Assembly (NCBI GenBank): GCA_963966185.1
Contig: CAWZYM010000010.1
Location: 753,613-817,612, forward strand
Direction of reading: 5' to 3'
DNA from: Rhabditoides inermis
Lineage: Eukaryota > Nematoda > Chromadorea > Rhabditida > Rhabditidae
Length of the DNA stretch: 64,000 bases
This document shows positions 35,152-46,288 of the stretch, one piece after another (the stretch's first letter is position 1; the number at the start of each line of letters is the position of its first letter). A program made the position numbers and the translations under genes. The notes under the pieces are model-generated. The model ran no database searches and had not been told where the DNA came from. It saw nothing but the letters and a program-made list of their open reading frames with translations.

Positions 35152-36195
35152 GCCTCATCCCTCCCCCTAGGATTGGCAACTGGACGACGTGCTGTTGTGG
35201 CTGCAGCACCTGCAGTTGGATGAGACAGCGGCCCTGCTGGTGGGGTACGAGATACGCGGCGGGGACCTCCAGCAGTGGGACGATCACATACTGGGTAAGA
35301 CTTGCTCACTCACGGTTCGGATAGTTGCACAGTGGACTGTGGCGCGCGCACAGACCGCTCCGCAAGCACGCGACGCGCCAGCTCCATTGCGAATTACCGC
35401 GCGCGATAAGCGCTAGAGCGCTAGAGCGTGGGACGATCACATCCTGGGTAAGACTTGTTAACTGTCATGTTAGCACTACTTTGCGTGCTTGCTTGTCCCA
35501 AAGATCATTGACGTCGCGTGAGAATTCGCAGTGGGACGATCACATACTGGGTAAGCATTGTCAACTTGTCATGTTAGCACTACTTGGCGTGCCTCCTTGT
35601 CCCAAACATCATTGATGAGAACTCTGCGATAGATCATAGGAATAGGACAACTGGGAGTCAACTGCAGTAGAGTGCAACAATATGTACTGACATGCAATCA
35701 GTGTTCCTGATCATGTGATACTTCGATGCTATGATACTTTTGTTCAAACTTCATTGCGTACAAGTACAGTAGGTGCAATCAGTGTTCATCCTTTCAGCCC
35801 GCCTGGGAGTATCCGATGCATCCACTCGGGAGAAGGTGTTGTGCGAGTTGCGACGCGTGCAGGAGGAGGGCCCGGAGCAGGAGGAGAAGGAGAAGGAGAG
35901 AAACAACAACAACAACAATGGCACCATGGGCAGGACGCTGTTCGACATTGTCAAGCAGGTGCGTGTACCGTACAGAAAAATCGATTATCATCACCACATC
36001 TATTCGAGAAAATGCGGAAAAGATGAAAATCGACATCAAACATTCTGTTTCAGTCGAGCTACGACCAGGTCCTCGCAGTGGAGACTCCCCTAACCACTCG
36101 GGACATCACAGTCACCCACGGCAGACTCGGATGCCTGCAGGTCACCAAGGTCAACGGCGCCAACCTTCCACTCAAGGAGAACGACTGGTGCGCTA

Positions 36196-36239
<44 letters not shown>

Positions 36240-36556
36240 TTCTCTCTTTCTCTCTCTATCTCATACCGTTATAAGAACAACACTTGACTTGATTGAGTCT
36301 CATACTTTCAGTCTGCTGGAGATCAATGAGCGCAGCGGGGAGTTGTTCCGGTCGGCTCTGATGCTCACCAAACTTATCAGCGACTCGCAGGGCCAACCCA
36401 TTCGATTCGTCGTGCTGCGGAGAAAGCAGAGGGACAGCGTCGACAGTGACGGGGTGCGTTTTGATTTATCCATTATCGATCGATATTGACCGCTATCGAT
36501 TTCAGCAGGATTCGTCGAGTGGCATCAGCTCGTCGCCGCGAACGCCAGTAGAATAG
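30873..36556 (+). CDS. SAM-domain protein with C-terminal PDZ-like domain
   Basis: Fifteen exons: 30873-30908, 32346-32456, 32718-32845, 33060-33114, 33299-33444, 33528-33611, 34161-34251, 34362-34551, 34632-34740, 34855-34990, 35171-35294, 35798-35958, 36054-36187, 36312-36453 and 36506-36556. All are in phase, giving 565 aa. The N-terminal 360 residues are basic, Pro/Arg/Ser-rich and probably disordered. Residues about 363-435 form a SAM domain (WQLDDVLLWLQHLQLDETAA ... LGVSDASTREKVLCELRRVQ), split by an intron after WDDHILG. A Glu/Asn-rich linker (a run of six Asn) follows. Residues about 458-545 look like a PDZ fold, with GRLGCLQVTKVNGANLPLKE and CLLEINERSGELFRSALM. SAM and PDZ together suggest a scaffold at membrane or cytoskeleton. 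No orthologue is named. Exon 6 uses a GC donor. The true start could lie upstream of 30873. Confidence 0.8.
33144..33290. repeat. Three intronic TGACGTCA-containing repeats
   Basis: The palindrome TGACGTCA occurs at 33144-33151, 33211-33218 and 33274-33281. Each is followed by CATATGTCCA-like sequence and the last two are preceded by CTCTCTA. They lie between exons 4 and 5 of the SAM/PDZ gene. The motif equals a full CREB/ATF site, but the repeat context may simply reflect duplication. Confidence 0.6.
34566..34616. repeat. (GA)n microsatellite
   Basis: Fills most of the intron between exons 8 and 9 of the SAM/PDZ gene. Confidence 0.95.
35273..35580. repeat. Three copies of an exon end with its splice donor
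   Basis: TGGGACGATCACATACTGGG plus TAAG occurs at the real end of exon 11 (about 35276-35298) and again near 35430 (one change) and 35531. The second and third copies also share the following 60 to 80 bp (TGTCATGTTAGCACTACTT...). The third is preceded by an acceptor-like ttcgcag, so it could be recognised as a 19-nt exon. Confidence 0.9.
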
Positions 36557-36731
36557 AACAGTGCAACATGTACAACGTTATGAAATTATTGATTATTTTT
36601 GATTCGTTATCATCAGTCGTGATGAGCAATGAGAGAGAGTGAGAGGTTTTAGCAGAGAGATTGCTAATAATAAGTAGTCGGAAAGTGTTTGAATGTAAAT
36701 AGCATACGAGTGTCGCATGAAACTTACTGTC

Positions 36732-36737
36732 AATAAA
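36732..36737 (+). terminator. Putative polyadenylation signal of the SAM/PDZ gene
   Basis: AATAAA 175 bp after the stop codon, between two convergent genes. Confidence 0.6.
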
Positions 36738-36917
36738 GCGTATTGAATCGTGTTTATAATCACCGGAATCTACTGAACAATATAACAAAATACTATAGAC
36801 AGAAAACATGAGGTACTTATATACAATACTTATATACAATTTTAACTCGTGATAACAAATATGTCAAAGTAACAAAATGAAAGAACTGTGGGGACGATCC
36901 TGATCTCGCTTCGTAGC

Positions 36918-39900
36918 CTATTTCGCAAAGTTGCTGAGAACCTGAAACACCACGAGCGTCAGTATCTTCGGAAATCATTTCGAGTTCGAGGTTGGAAGTA
37001 TATATTTTGGGGCTATTCAGAAGTCGGAAGGCATTTTAGAGGAGAGGTATTGGGAGGTATTTCGGAGAAGAGACTGACAAAAACTTTCGAAAGCGAGAAA
37101 AACGAACGACTAACCTGGTTGACACGCGCGCTGAGGGCATCATCGAGAAGAACCTGCGATGGGGCGGACGACACGTTGTCGTAGCTGAAATCAATCAGTC
37201 AAACCAATCAATCAGTCAGTCAATCAATCAGTCAATCAGTCAATCAGTCTGTCAGTCAATCAGTCAAACAGTCAATTAATCAGTCAATCAATCAGTCAAA
37301 GAGGAACAGTGAAAAAGAAGAAAAAAATTACACAATGCGCAAGCAGAGCATAACTACAAGTGAGATCAATCAATCAACCAATGCTCATAGTTACCGGCAC
37401 TACCCACAATGGAGTGATTTAAAAATTTAAACTATACAATCATGAATAGCGATTACGACAAAACGCTTGATTGATTGACCGCATCGATCGACTCACATGA
37501 GCAGCATGCGCACGCAGACGTGGTCGGCATTGGGGACGGTGAAGATGTTGGCGCTATACGCGCTCATGCCCGCACACACCACTGCAACTTTTAATTTATA
37601 CGGTTTTTTAATTTTTTAAATTTATACTGTTTTTTCACACCACTGCAACTTTTAATTTATACGTTTTTTTTAAATTTTATTTAATGTATACGATCATTTA
37701 ATTTATTTTTTAAAAGAACACGTGAAATACAATAATGTAAAAAAAGAGATGGTAACTATTCGAATATATTAAAAACGCAATGTCCGTTCGTCAGTCTGTA
37801 AGTGATGCGACATTCGCTATATGCCCCTGTCGGAACCAGCGTGTGAGACACGTCGGCTTTGCACTGTTTAGGATCCTGACACTATAATCAGGAACACTGA
37901 CTAGCATAAGTCACAACAAGAGAGTCCGCCGCCTGTTTCTCTCTTTTCGTAGTCAGATACGGGTGCAGACAGTACTAGTACTAGGAAAGAAAAACAAAGA
38001 GATGGTCAAGGCAAACTCTCAGATTCTGTCTACAAACACCTCTGTCTCAAGCGCGTTTCAGACTAAACGCAACGCAAATGCGGTGGGGTTGCGTTTTGCT
38101 TGGGAACACTCCGGAGCACTCTTGAATTTTTTTGCAAACGGAAAAGATTCATACACTCAGCGTTTCCTCCACCAACTCACCCTCGCACACGGCGACGACG
38201 GCGGCGGCGCGGCTGGCGAGCGGCTCCTTCCCAGCACAGCAGCCGCCGCCGCCGCCGCCGCAAACGTGCTCCCCCGCCAGATCGAACGGCCAGCCGTCGT
38301 GGCCGTCGCTCGTCGAACGAGACGTGGCGAAACTGCAACATCCCACGTCGAGTTCCACAACCACATTTCAGGGATAGGAGGAAGGAATCTAGCATCTTAG
38401 GCACTACTGTATGCTTCATATCATTATGATTGTGTTGTCATATTCAGATATAACGATTGCGGATAAACGATTGATTGATTGAGGAAGGAAGTGCGCATGG
38501 TGGGAGCTGCTCCGGAAGGAGCCGCACCGGCATAGGAAGGAGCAGTGACAGAACAGTGAAAGTAAATCCAATATTTTTTCATCAATATTTTTTTTTCGAC
38601 GAAAACAAGTCAAGTATCGCTGATGATTCACTATCGCACTCCATCATGTGTAGTAGTAAATTGTTTATACTTTTTCTTGGAGATTCGTCATAATCTTTCT
38701 CATATATTTTGATTGCAACATATTGTGTGTGACGCGGATATCATTCTGCAATAAATTATTATTATTATCAACATTCGAGTACTCACGCCCAGCTCTCGGC
38801 GAGGCTGTCCGACAGGTAGATGCCGTTGCCGTGCTGAGCACCAGACAGTTGGAACTAGGTACTTATACGATGTAAAGTGAGCAGAACTCTCGAGACACAC
38901 CTCGGTTCCCGAGTAGTTCTGCAGTCCTGAGCGGAGGATGGAGTGCCAGTTGCGGATGGGAGAACCACTGCAATCGTTGAAAATATTGTTTTACGGGGTA
39001 AAACTGGATTTCTCATTAAAAAGTCAACGAGTTCATGATATTTGGAGCGATGATCCTATACATGATGGGCAAACACTCACTGGAAGAGAAGGCGGGTCTG
39101 CGTGGGAGTGTCTCGGAAGGCATCGAACGCGATCTGACGGGACGAAAAGTCGGACACCACGAACCTACAACGCAGACTGTGGAGCAGGCATGAATATACG
39201 ACTTACTGGAAGTCTGCGTTGAATTCGGTGATCATCGACGGCCGAGGTACAGCGAAGATGCGGGCAGGAAGTGATGTCATCAGCCTGCAATAGACATAGA
39301 ATAGACCCTACATTCACTCACTCACCACTCAATCAATCCCGCAGCGCGCCTCCGATCCTCCCTGAATTTGTTATACTCGGTATCCGAAGCCAAGAGACGA
39401 CGAACACATGGGAACGAAGCTGCAAACATAAATCAATCGATCAATCGATACTCACCGATGAACGTGTCTAGCGTGTTCTGCTGATTCCACCGTCCCTCGC
39501 CCGCACTCTCCCTTCCAATGTCTCCATCCACCACTTCTTCCTTCCTTCGTCCATTCACCGGATGCGCACTCGAACTTTGCGGATCGTCCCGCAATGCACT
39601 CAAATATACACGATGATAACGAATAAACAATAAACTAAATTAAACATAATACAATATGCACTTGTGACTCACCGAATGCTAGGCAAAGGATCGGGTCGCA
39701 TCGCCTGTTTTCTCTCCCTCGACTCCAGAGGGGATTCGTTGGCGCGAGAGAGAAGAACGATGAGCAATTCGAGCACCTCCGGAGAGAGTTGGGGGAAGGC
39801 GGAGACGAGGTTTCCGGAGCACAGCACAGAGTACCTGGACGGGGGAGTGGACAGAGAGCGAGAGAGGGAGAGGGAGGGAAGGAGCACCGACTCTGTGAGA

Positions 39901-41315
39901 CCGGCCATGTGGGTAGAGAGTGCGCGAAGGAGATGATAGAAGAGGGAGCCGGTCTCAGCAGGGTCCATCCACTCATCCATCCCCGCTCCCAAACAGTACA
40001 TTCCCGTCAACTCGCGACGAACGAACTGAAATGACATGCTCATGACACTCCAAAAATTGAAGGAACTCACACTGGCGATCTGGTGAACAACAAAGAACTT
40101 GTCGAAATCGGCGGGTACTTCTACACATGGCAGAACGGAAGGGTCGAAGTCTGAACCAAAACAATCTATACATAAATATCAAACAATAAATCGTACCTAT
40201 GGCCCTGTAGTGCTTCTTATCGATGTGAGAGATGAGCAACTCGAAGTGATCGATCGACATGCCCCACTGATCACGCAGGTTCGCCTGAAAAGAACAAATT
40301 CGCAGAGTTGTGATATTCATTATGAAATCAATACTATGTAAATGTATTATACTCACCGGAAAGAGTGCAGTGTTGAGTCGCAATGTGACGTTGCAGTACG
40401 GCCCAGGAATGATGTCCATCTCAACAGGGGGCAGACCAGAGGGAAGGGTGAGACTGGAAACTAGCTGACTGGCCCAGCCCTGGTCAGAATTGTCCGCCAG
40501 AAACGACACATCCAAACACATGAACGGGTGCGGGTCCAGATCCTATAAATATTAAATAAATATTACATGACTAACATAAAAATACAACATACCTGAACAG
40601 GGAGCGAGTTATTGTTGGTATCGTCCTTCGCCGTATCGGACTTATCGTCAGATGCCTTGTCAACCGCGTCCTTCCGTAGGGATTGGTCAACGTCTTCCGA
40701 AGCGTCCTCGTTGTCGGCGTCGTTAGCCGCTCCAGAATCCGTGGCTCCCTCGTCATTCGACGTGGAATCCTCTGCAGAACTGTCGTCCCCAGCCGAACCC
40801 GTCTCTTCACCGCCCTTCGACGCAGAATCCGAGCCAGAGCCGTCGGCAGCTTCCTCATTCTTGGAAATAGAAGCAGTGTCCGAGTCACCGCCTCCATCGG
40901 CATCGCCGGCTGCTCCAGAATCCGTATCTCCATCGTCCTTAGATACAGAATCGCCGACAGTGTCGTCGTTCGTCGCCACTGAATCCGCACTTTCCTCGTT
41001 CATTGAAACAGAATCACGCTCAGAACCATCGTTGGCAGCCTCCGCCGCACTCGTGCCTTCTTCGTCTATCGACGCGGAATCAGATACATCGTCGGCGACA
41101 TTTCCGGAAACCGCGACACCGTCGTCGGTCGCTCCAGTATCCGTCGCAGAATCTTCGGAATCAGAAGCTGCCGTGTCCACCTTGTCCTCTTCCATCGTAG
41201 ACTCTTGTTTGTCCGCCTCTGCATTCGGTTGGTCGTGGGTTGTTTGGTCGATGACGTCATCTTTCTTCGCATCATCGACCGGATCGCAACTCTCCTCTCC
41301 TCCAGATGTCGACAT
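36918..41315 (-). CDS. PARP6/PARP8-like mono-ADP-ribosyltransferase
   Basis: Fifteen minus-strand exons: 40593-41315, 40357-40542, 40197-40284, 40071-40150, 39673-40025, 39456-39598, 39326-39419, 39207-39284, 39081-39164, 38901-38967, 38787-38833, 38181-38332, 37497-37581, 37115-37184 and 36918-36941. They join in one frame of 757 aa. Residues 1-240 are extremely rich in Asp, Glu, Ser and Ala. DVSFLADNSDQGW then matches the PARP6/8 N-terminal region (human NISFLDEEVSTAW). The catalytic domain follows: HGSPIRNWHSILRSGL with His610, HGNGIYLSDSLAESW with Tyr638, and NIFTVPNADHVCVRMLLIYD with Tyr728, matching HGSHIENWHSI, GKGIYLSP and SDHVCTRFFFVYED of human PARP6. This H-Y-Y pattern predicts mono- rather than poly-ADP-ribosylation. 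A poly-Gly/Cys insert encoded by GCC repeats lies between the His/Tyr motifs and the C-terminus. Convergent with the SAM/PDZ gene. Confidence 0.9.
36966..37085. repeat. Degenerate GCGGTCAGTCTC-family element
   Basis: Has TTCGGAAATCATTTCGAGTT and GTATTTCGGAGAAGAGACTG, similar to the other family members, in the last intron of the PARP gene. Confidence 0.45.
37189..37305. repeat. CAATCAGT tandem repeat
   Basis: About 14 imperfect copies of a 4- to 8-bp CAGTCAAT unit in an intron of the PARP gene. Confidence 0.9.
37575..37678. repeat. Duplicated acceptor plus exon edge in the PARP gene
   Basis: CACACCACTGCAACTTTTAA and following bases at 37575-37617 recur at 37636-37678. On the minus strand this is the polypyrimidine tract, AG acceptor and first bases of exon 13, repeated 61 bp upstream. 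Confidence 0.85.
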
Positions 41316-41570
41316 CACGCAAGAATAATAGGCTGAAACATGTATATTACGATCAGCATAATCATAACAGTAGACATCAGTATCAAATCACAAATAAATA
41401 AGAAAAAGCTCGCTTCGCTTGGCCAGACAAACAAAGATTTTTCAACACACTACACTCTTCAAAAGATCGAGATTGCTCGAAATGATAAGCACTCGCAAAC
41501 ATGGAAAACAGAGATAGCATATCTGAAAAGCGCAGCGTTGAATGCCAATGAAAACAATTGAACTGATGAC

Positions 41571-41720
41571 TCCAAGCGTACAACCGGGCGAGTCGCCTCC
41601 GACAAAACACGGTTCCCGCCCACTTTAGCACCCTCCCAAAGTGGGCGGGGCCGTCTTTGGGAGCCGGCGAGTCGCCTCCGATTTGCCGCCGACAATCCTC
41701 CGATTTCGTGTGGTTTCAAG
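41571..41720. repeat. GC-rich repeat related, inverted, to 42410-42510
   Basis: ACAACCGGGCGAGTCGCCTC opens the block. The reverse complement of the same kind of sequence (GGCGACTCGG ... CGAGTCGCCCGGTTGTATG) closes each 337-bp repeat at 42176-42850. Likely ends of a degenerate DNA transposon. Confidence 0.6.
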
Positions 41721-41906
41721 CTAAATGTGATTAAACGATGTTTTATTTGTGTTTTAGTAATGTTATATAAGAAATGCACCACTTTCAAGGCATGCATACG
41801 TGACAAGACGTATGATGGAAATGTAACACACATAAACACTTCAGGCACTTGATTGGATGGTTGGTGATGGCTGGTGGATTTGTCATACAGGTGTGTGTAG
41901 TCAGGG

Positions 41907-42000
41907 CGATGACGTGTGGCAGGGCGGGAGCAGACACGGCTGGTGGTCGAAGTACCAGCCCATCATGTTCGCGTCGCAAAAGAGGCTTCTTGGCTAGCTG
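41907..42000 (+). other. Possible isolated 3' exon
   Basis: After an acceptor-like gtgtgtagtcag the plus strand is open as GDDVWQGG, then WWSKYQPIMFASQKRLLG and a stop. No partner exons were found, so it may be a gene fragment. Confidence 0.25.
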
Positions 42001-42175
42001 GTTGGCTGGCAAATAACTTGTCGCTCTCCACCTCCTCGCCTCGGCATCTTCGGTTGGCGCATGCGCAGACACGATGCTGGTCTTCTTTCTTCGTACTTCT
42101 GCATCCACGTAGATGAGAGTTGATGACGATCATGTTTACGTTGGCGAAGGTGGAGATGACCATCAGTTACCTCTC

Positions 42176-42850
42176 GCACTGACCTAGCAGTACCCAGGCA
42201 AACAGCCTCCCAACATGTCAGGGTGCACGACGTGGCGTGGAGCGCCGACAGTTTCTCCAAACAAGTATACAGTAGTTACCCGCCGCACAAGATCTTTTGC
42301 GTGCATATTTTAACTTATTTACAAGCGTAAATACATTTGACGGTTTTAAATTTGCGCTTAGAAAAACGTAGTGAGAAATAACAACTTTAGCGATTTGAAC
42401 TTCGCGCCAGTTTTTTGTCGGAGGCGACTCGGAGCGTACCCGCCCTTTTGTCGGCGGCGACTCGGAGGCGACTCGGCGCGAACCCGGCGGCGAGTCGCCC
42501 GGTTGTATGTGAGCACTGACCTAGCAGTACCCAGGCAAACAGCCTCCCAACATGTCAGGGTGCACGACGTGGCGTGGAGCGCCGACAGTTTCTCCAAACA
42601 AGTATACAGTAGTTACCCGCCGCACAAGATCTTTTGCGTGCATATTTTAACTTATTTACAAGCGTAAATACATTTGACGGTTTTAAATTTGCGCTTAGAA
42701 AAACGTAGTGAGAAATAACAACTTTAGCGATTTGAACTTCGCGCCAGTTTTTTGTCGGAGGCGACTCGGAGCGTACCCGCCCTTTTGTCGGCGGCGACTC
42801 GGAGGCGACTCGGCGCGAACCCGGCGGCGAGTCGCCCGGTTGTATGTGAG
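42176..42850. repeat. 337-bp direct tandem duplication with an exon-like segment
   Basis: Copies 42176-42512 and 42513-42850 are essentially identical, implying recent origin. Each starts with an acceptor-like catgtcag followed by an open stretch VHDVAWSADSFSKQVYSSY, which resembles part of a WD40 blade, and ends with GC-rich GGCGACTCGG repeats. No full gene is present. Confidence 0.9.
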
Positions 42851-43302
42851 CATTGGGGTCGCGGTCGTCCTGGGACTATTGCACTATGTAGCACTACACA
42901 CTATGCACAAGTATTTCACCATTTCGTAGAAAAGACTAGAAAACAACACTCGTATAAACCACATCATCGAATCACACAAATATACATTGACAAGAGCGAA
43001 CCGTGAGCATTGTGAAACCGTCACTTCAAAGCGACAGAATTGAATTGATTTACTGCCTACATCAAGATTCAAGAAAACAACAACGGAGACGAAACACAAA
43101 GGGTTTAGTCTGCGTGAAGTATCTGAAACCGACAGACGTATTTTGTAAAGAGGAGACGGTGATGGGACAATCTTCTGATCTAGAGCTCTGCGAGCATGGA
43201 TCGATTTTTTCCTACCAGACGACCAGTCGCAGCGTAAATAATTTAGCAATGATGACTGCATACATTATCACAATGACCTCTCCGACACTGAACTACAGTG
43301 TG
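42851..43302. other. Left flank of the 521-bp array
   Basis: Unique sequence. An acceptor-like taatttag near 43247 precedes an open frame NDDCIHYHNDLSDTELQCEK that runs straight into the first array unit in the frame of its exon-derived part. Coding status uncertain. Confidence 0.4.
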
Positions 43303-43369
43303 AGAAGCTGAACCGCTCTGTTTTAGTGCAAACCAAAATGTATGTCATCATCTTCGTAGCAAAACATTT

Positions 43370-43441
43370 GCTTGGTGCAGGACTCGAACCAGAGAACGCG
43401 CGTTCAATGCGCGAATGCCTTATCCACTCGGCCACCGCGGC
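43370..43441 (-). ncRNA. tRNA-like sequence, first of 40 copies
   Basis: The minus strand of every unit has an A box (TGGCCGAGTGG) preceded by GCCGCGG, a paired D arm (GCC/GGC), a perfect 5-bp anticodon-like stem CGCGC/GCGCG around loop ATTGAAC, and a B box (GGTTCGAGTCC), then CCTGCACCAAGC and a TTTT run within about 12 nt. Total 72 nt. If read as a tRNA the anticodon would be TGA (Ser). But a Ser tRNA should have a long variable arm, the T stem has two mismatches and the acceptor ends pair at only about three positions. So this is better called tRNA-like, with RNA polymerase III promoter elements. Units 2 and 6 have GGTTTGAGTCC. Units 4, 5 and 8 lack 4 nt of the A box/D loop. Confidence 0.7.
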
Positions 43442-43639
43442 TTGTTTACCAGTGTCATTTTGAGCGTACGTCTTACCGCGCCCTCTCATCCCAACCGCCC
43501 ATTTGATATTCTGGATTTCGGGAAAGTGAACTGTCTTATCCAGCCGTCATGAGCTTCAAAAACCACGAACAAGAAATCTGAGCAGTACAACAATGAATAT
43601 ATATCTTTTTCTTCATATCCAAGAATTCAGATCCCTGAA

Positions 43640-43850
43640 AGGTTTGAATTTGACGATCCTACACTCGTTTTAGCACCAATTTTTCATACATTTGATCATG
43701 ATACTTTGAAGAAAATGAGAAAAAAGATTGCGGAGGTGCTGAATCGCATATTTTTGCTAACATCCGAAGACATACGTACTAGATGCGCTGAGTTAACTAG
43801 AATAAACAAAACACTACAGTGTGAGAACCTGAACCGCTCTGTTTTAGTGC
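43640..43850 (+). pseudogene. Exon-derived segment within the array units (open in units 2, 3, 6, 7)
   Basis: After a cag acceptor, unit 2 reads RFEFDDPTLVLAPIFHTFDH, then TLKKMRKKIAEVLNRIFLLT and SEDIRTRCAELTRIN without a stop. Units 3, 6 and 7 (about 44200, 45750 and 46310) are also open. In most later units AAG is replaced by TAG at the DTLKK position. Units 4, 5, 8 and 9 have a TAA plus deletion. The fragment looks like a helical, once-coding exon. I do not recognise its parent gene. Confidence 0.6.
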
Positions 43851-44114
43851 AAATCAAAATGTATGTCATCATCTTCGTAGCAAAACATTTGCTTGGTGCA
43901 GGACTCAAACCAGAGAACGCGCGTTCAATGCGCGAATGCCTTATCCACTCGGCCACCGCGGCTTGTTTACCAATGTCATTTTGAGCGTACGTCTTACCGC
44001 GCCCTCTCATCCCAACCGCCCATTTGATATTCTGGATTTCGGGAAAGTGAACTGTCTTATCCAGCCGTCATGAGCTTCAAAAACCACGAACAAGAAATCT
44101 GAGCAGTACAACAA

Positions 44115-44117
<3 letters not shown>

Positions 44118-44170
<53 letters not shown>
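44118..44170. repeat. (TA)n microsatellite in array unit 3
   Basis: About 26 TA dinucleotides expanded from the TATATAT present in all units. It has an equivalent at 46229-46284 in unit 7. Confidence 0.97.
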
Positions 44171-44175
<5 letters not shown>

Positions 44176-46225
44176 TTATTTATTCATATCCAAGAATTCA
44201 GATCCCTGAAAGGTTTCAATTTGACGATCCTACACTCGTTTTAGCACAATTTTTTCATACATTTGATCGTGATACTTTGAAGAAATTGAGAAAAAAGATC
44301 GCGGAGGTGCTGAATCGCATATTTCTGCTAACATCCGAAGACATACGTACTAGATGCGCTGAGTTAACTAGAATAAACAAAGCACTACAGTGTGAGAACC
44401 TGACCCGCTCTGTTTTAGTGCAAACCAAAATGTTATCATCATCTTCGTATCAAAACATTTGCTTGGTGCAGGACTCGAACCAGAGAACGCGCGTTCAATG
44501 CGCGAATGCCTTATCCACTCGGCCACCGCGGCTTGTTTACCAGTGTCATTTTGAGCGTACGTCTTACCGCGCCCTCTCATCCCAACCGCCCATTTGATAT
44601 TCTGGATTTCGGGAAAGTGAACTGTCTTATCCAGTCGTCATGAGTTTCAAAAACCACGAACAAGAAATCTGAGCAGTACAACAATGACTATATATCTTTT
44701 ACTTCATATCCAAGTTTTCAGATCCCTAAAAGGTTTGAATTTGACGATCATACACTCGTTTTAGCACAAATTTTTCATACATTTGATCGTGAAACTTTGT
44801 AAAAAAAAGATTGCGGAGGTGCTGAATCGCATATTTCTGCTAACATCCGAAGACATACGTACTAGATGCGCTGAGTTAACTAGAATAAACAAAACACTAC
44901 AGTGTGAGAACCTGAACCGCTCTGTTTTAGTGCAAACCAAAATGTATGTCATCATCTTCTTAGCAAAACATTTGTTTGGTGCAGGACTCGAACCAGAGAA
45001 CGCGCGTTCAATGCGCGAATGCCTTATCTCGGCCACCGCGGCTTGTTTACCAGTGTCATTTTGAGCGTACGTCTTACCGCGCCCTCTCATCCCAACCGCC
45101 CATTTGATATTCTGGATTTCGGGAAAGTGAACTGTCTTATCCAGTCGTCATGAGTTTCAAAAACCACGAACAAGAAATCTGAGCAGTACAACAATGACTA
45201 TATATCTTTTACTTCATATCCAAGTTTTCAGATCCCTAAAAGGTTTGAATTTGACGATCATACACTCGTTTTAGCACAAATTTTTCATACATTTGATCGT
45301 GAAACTTTGTAAAAAAAAGATTGCGGAGGTGCTGAATCGCATATTTCTGCTAACATCCGAAGACATACGTACTAGATGCGCTGAGTTAACTAGAATAAAC
45401 AAAACACTACAGTGTGAGAACCTGAACCGCTCTGTTTTAGTGCAAACCAAAATGTATGTCATCATCTTCTTAGCAAAACATTTGTTTGGTGCAGGACTCG
45501 AACCAGAGAACGCGCGTTCAATGCGCGAATGCCTTATCTCGGCCACCGCGGCTTGTTTACCAGTGTCATTTTGAGCGTACGTCTTACCGCGCCCTCTCAT
45601 CCCAACCGCCCATTTGATATTCTGGATTTCGGGAAAGTGAACTGTCTTATCCAGCCGTCATGAGCTTCAAAAACCACGAACAAGAAATCTGAGCAGTACA
45701 ACAATGAATATATATCTTTTTCTTCATATCCAAGAATTCAGATCCCTGAAAGGTTTGAATTTGACGATCCTACACTCGTTTTAGCACCAATTTTTCATAC
45801 ATTTGATCGTGATACTTTGAAGAAAATGAGAAAAAAGATTGCGGAGGTGCTGAATCGCATATTTTTGCTAACATCCGAAGACATACGTACTAGATGCGCT
45901 GAGTTAACTAGAATAAACAAAACACTACAGTGTGAGAACCTGAACCGCTCTGTTTTAGTGCAAATCAAAATGTATGTCATCATCTTCGTAGCAAAACATT
46001 TGCTTGGTGCAGGACTCAAACCAGAGAACGCGCGTTCAATGCGCGAATGCCTTATCCACTCGGCCACCGCGGCTTGTTTACCAATGTCATTTTGAGCGTA
46101 CGTCTTACCGCGCCCTCTCATCCCAACCGCCCATTTGATATTCTGGATTTCGGGAAAGTGAACTGTCTTATCCAGCCGTCATGAGCTTCAAAAACCACGA
46201 ACAAGAAATCTGAGCAGTACAACAA

Positions 46226-46228
<3 letters not shown>

Positions 46229-46284
<56 letters not shown>
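46229..46284. repeat. (TA)n microsatellite in array unit 7
   Basis: Same position in the unit as 44118-44170, confirming that units 3 and 7 are copies of one another. Confidence 0.97.

Positions 46285-46288
<4 letters not shown>

Noticed and set aside
40612..41328. 238-aa plus-strand Ser-rich frame
   Set aside because: It is antisense to the acidic first exon of the PARP gene; the biased codons keep the other strand open.
43370..43441. Calling the array a cluster of 40 functional tRNA-Ser genes
   Set aside because: No long variable arm, two mismatches in the T stem and poor acceptor pairing. Only promoter boxes and the anticodon-like stem are sound.
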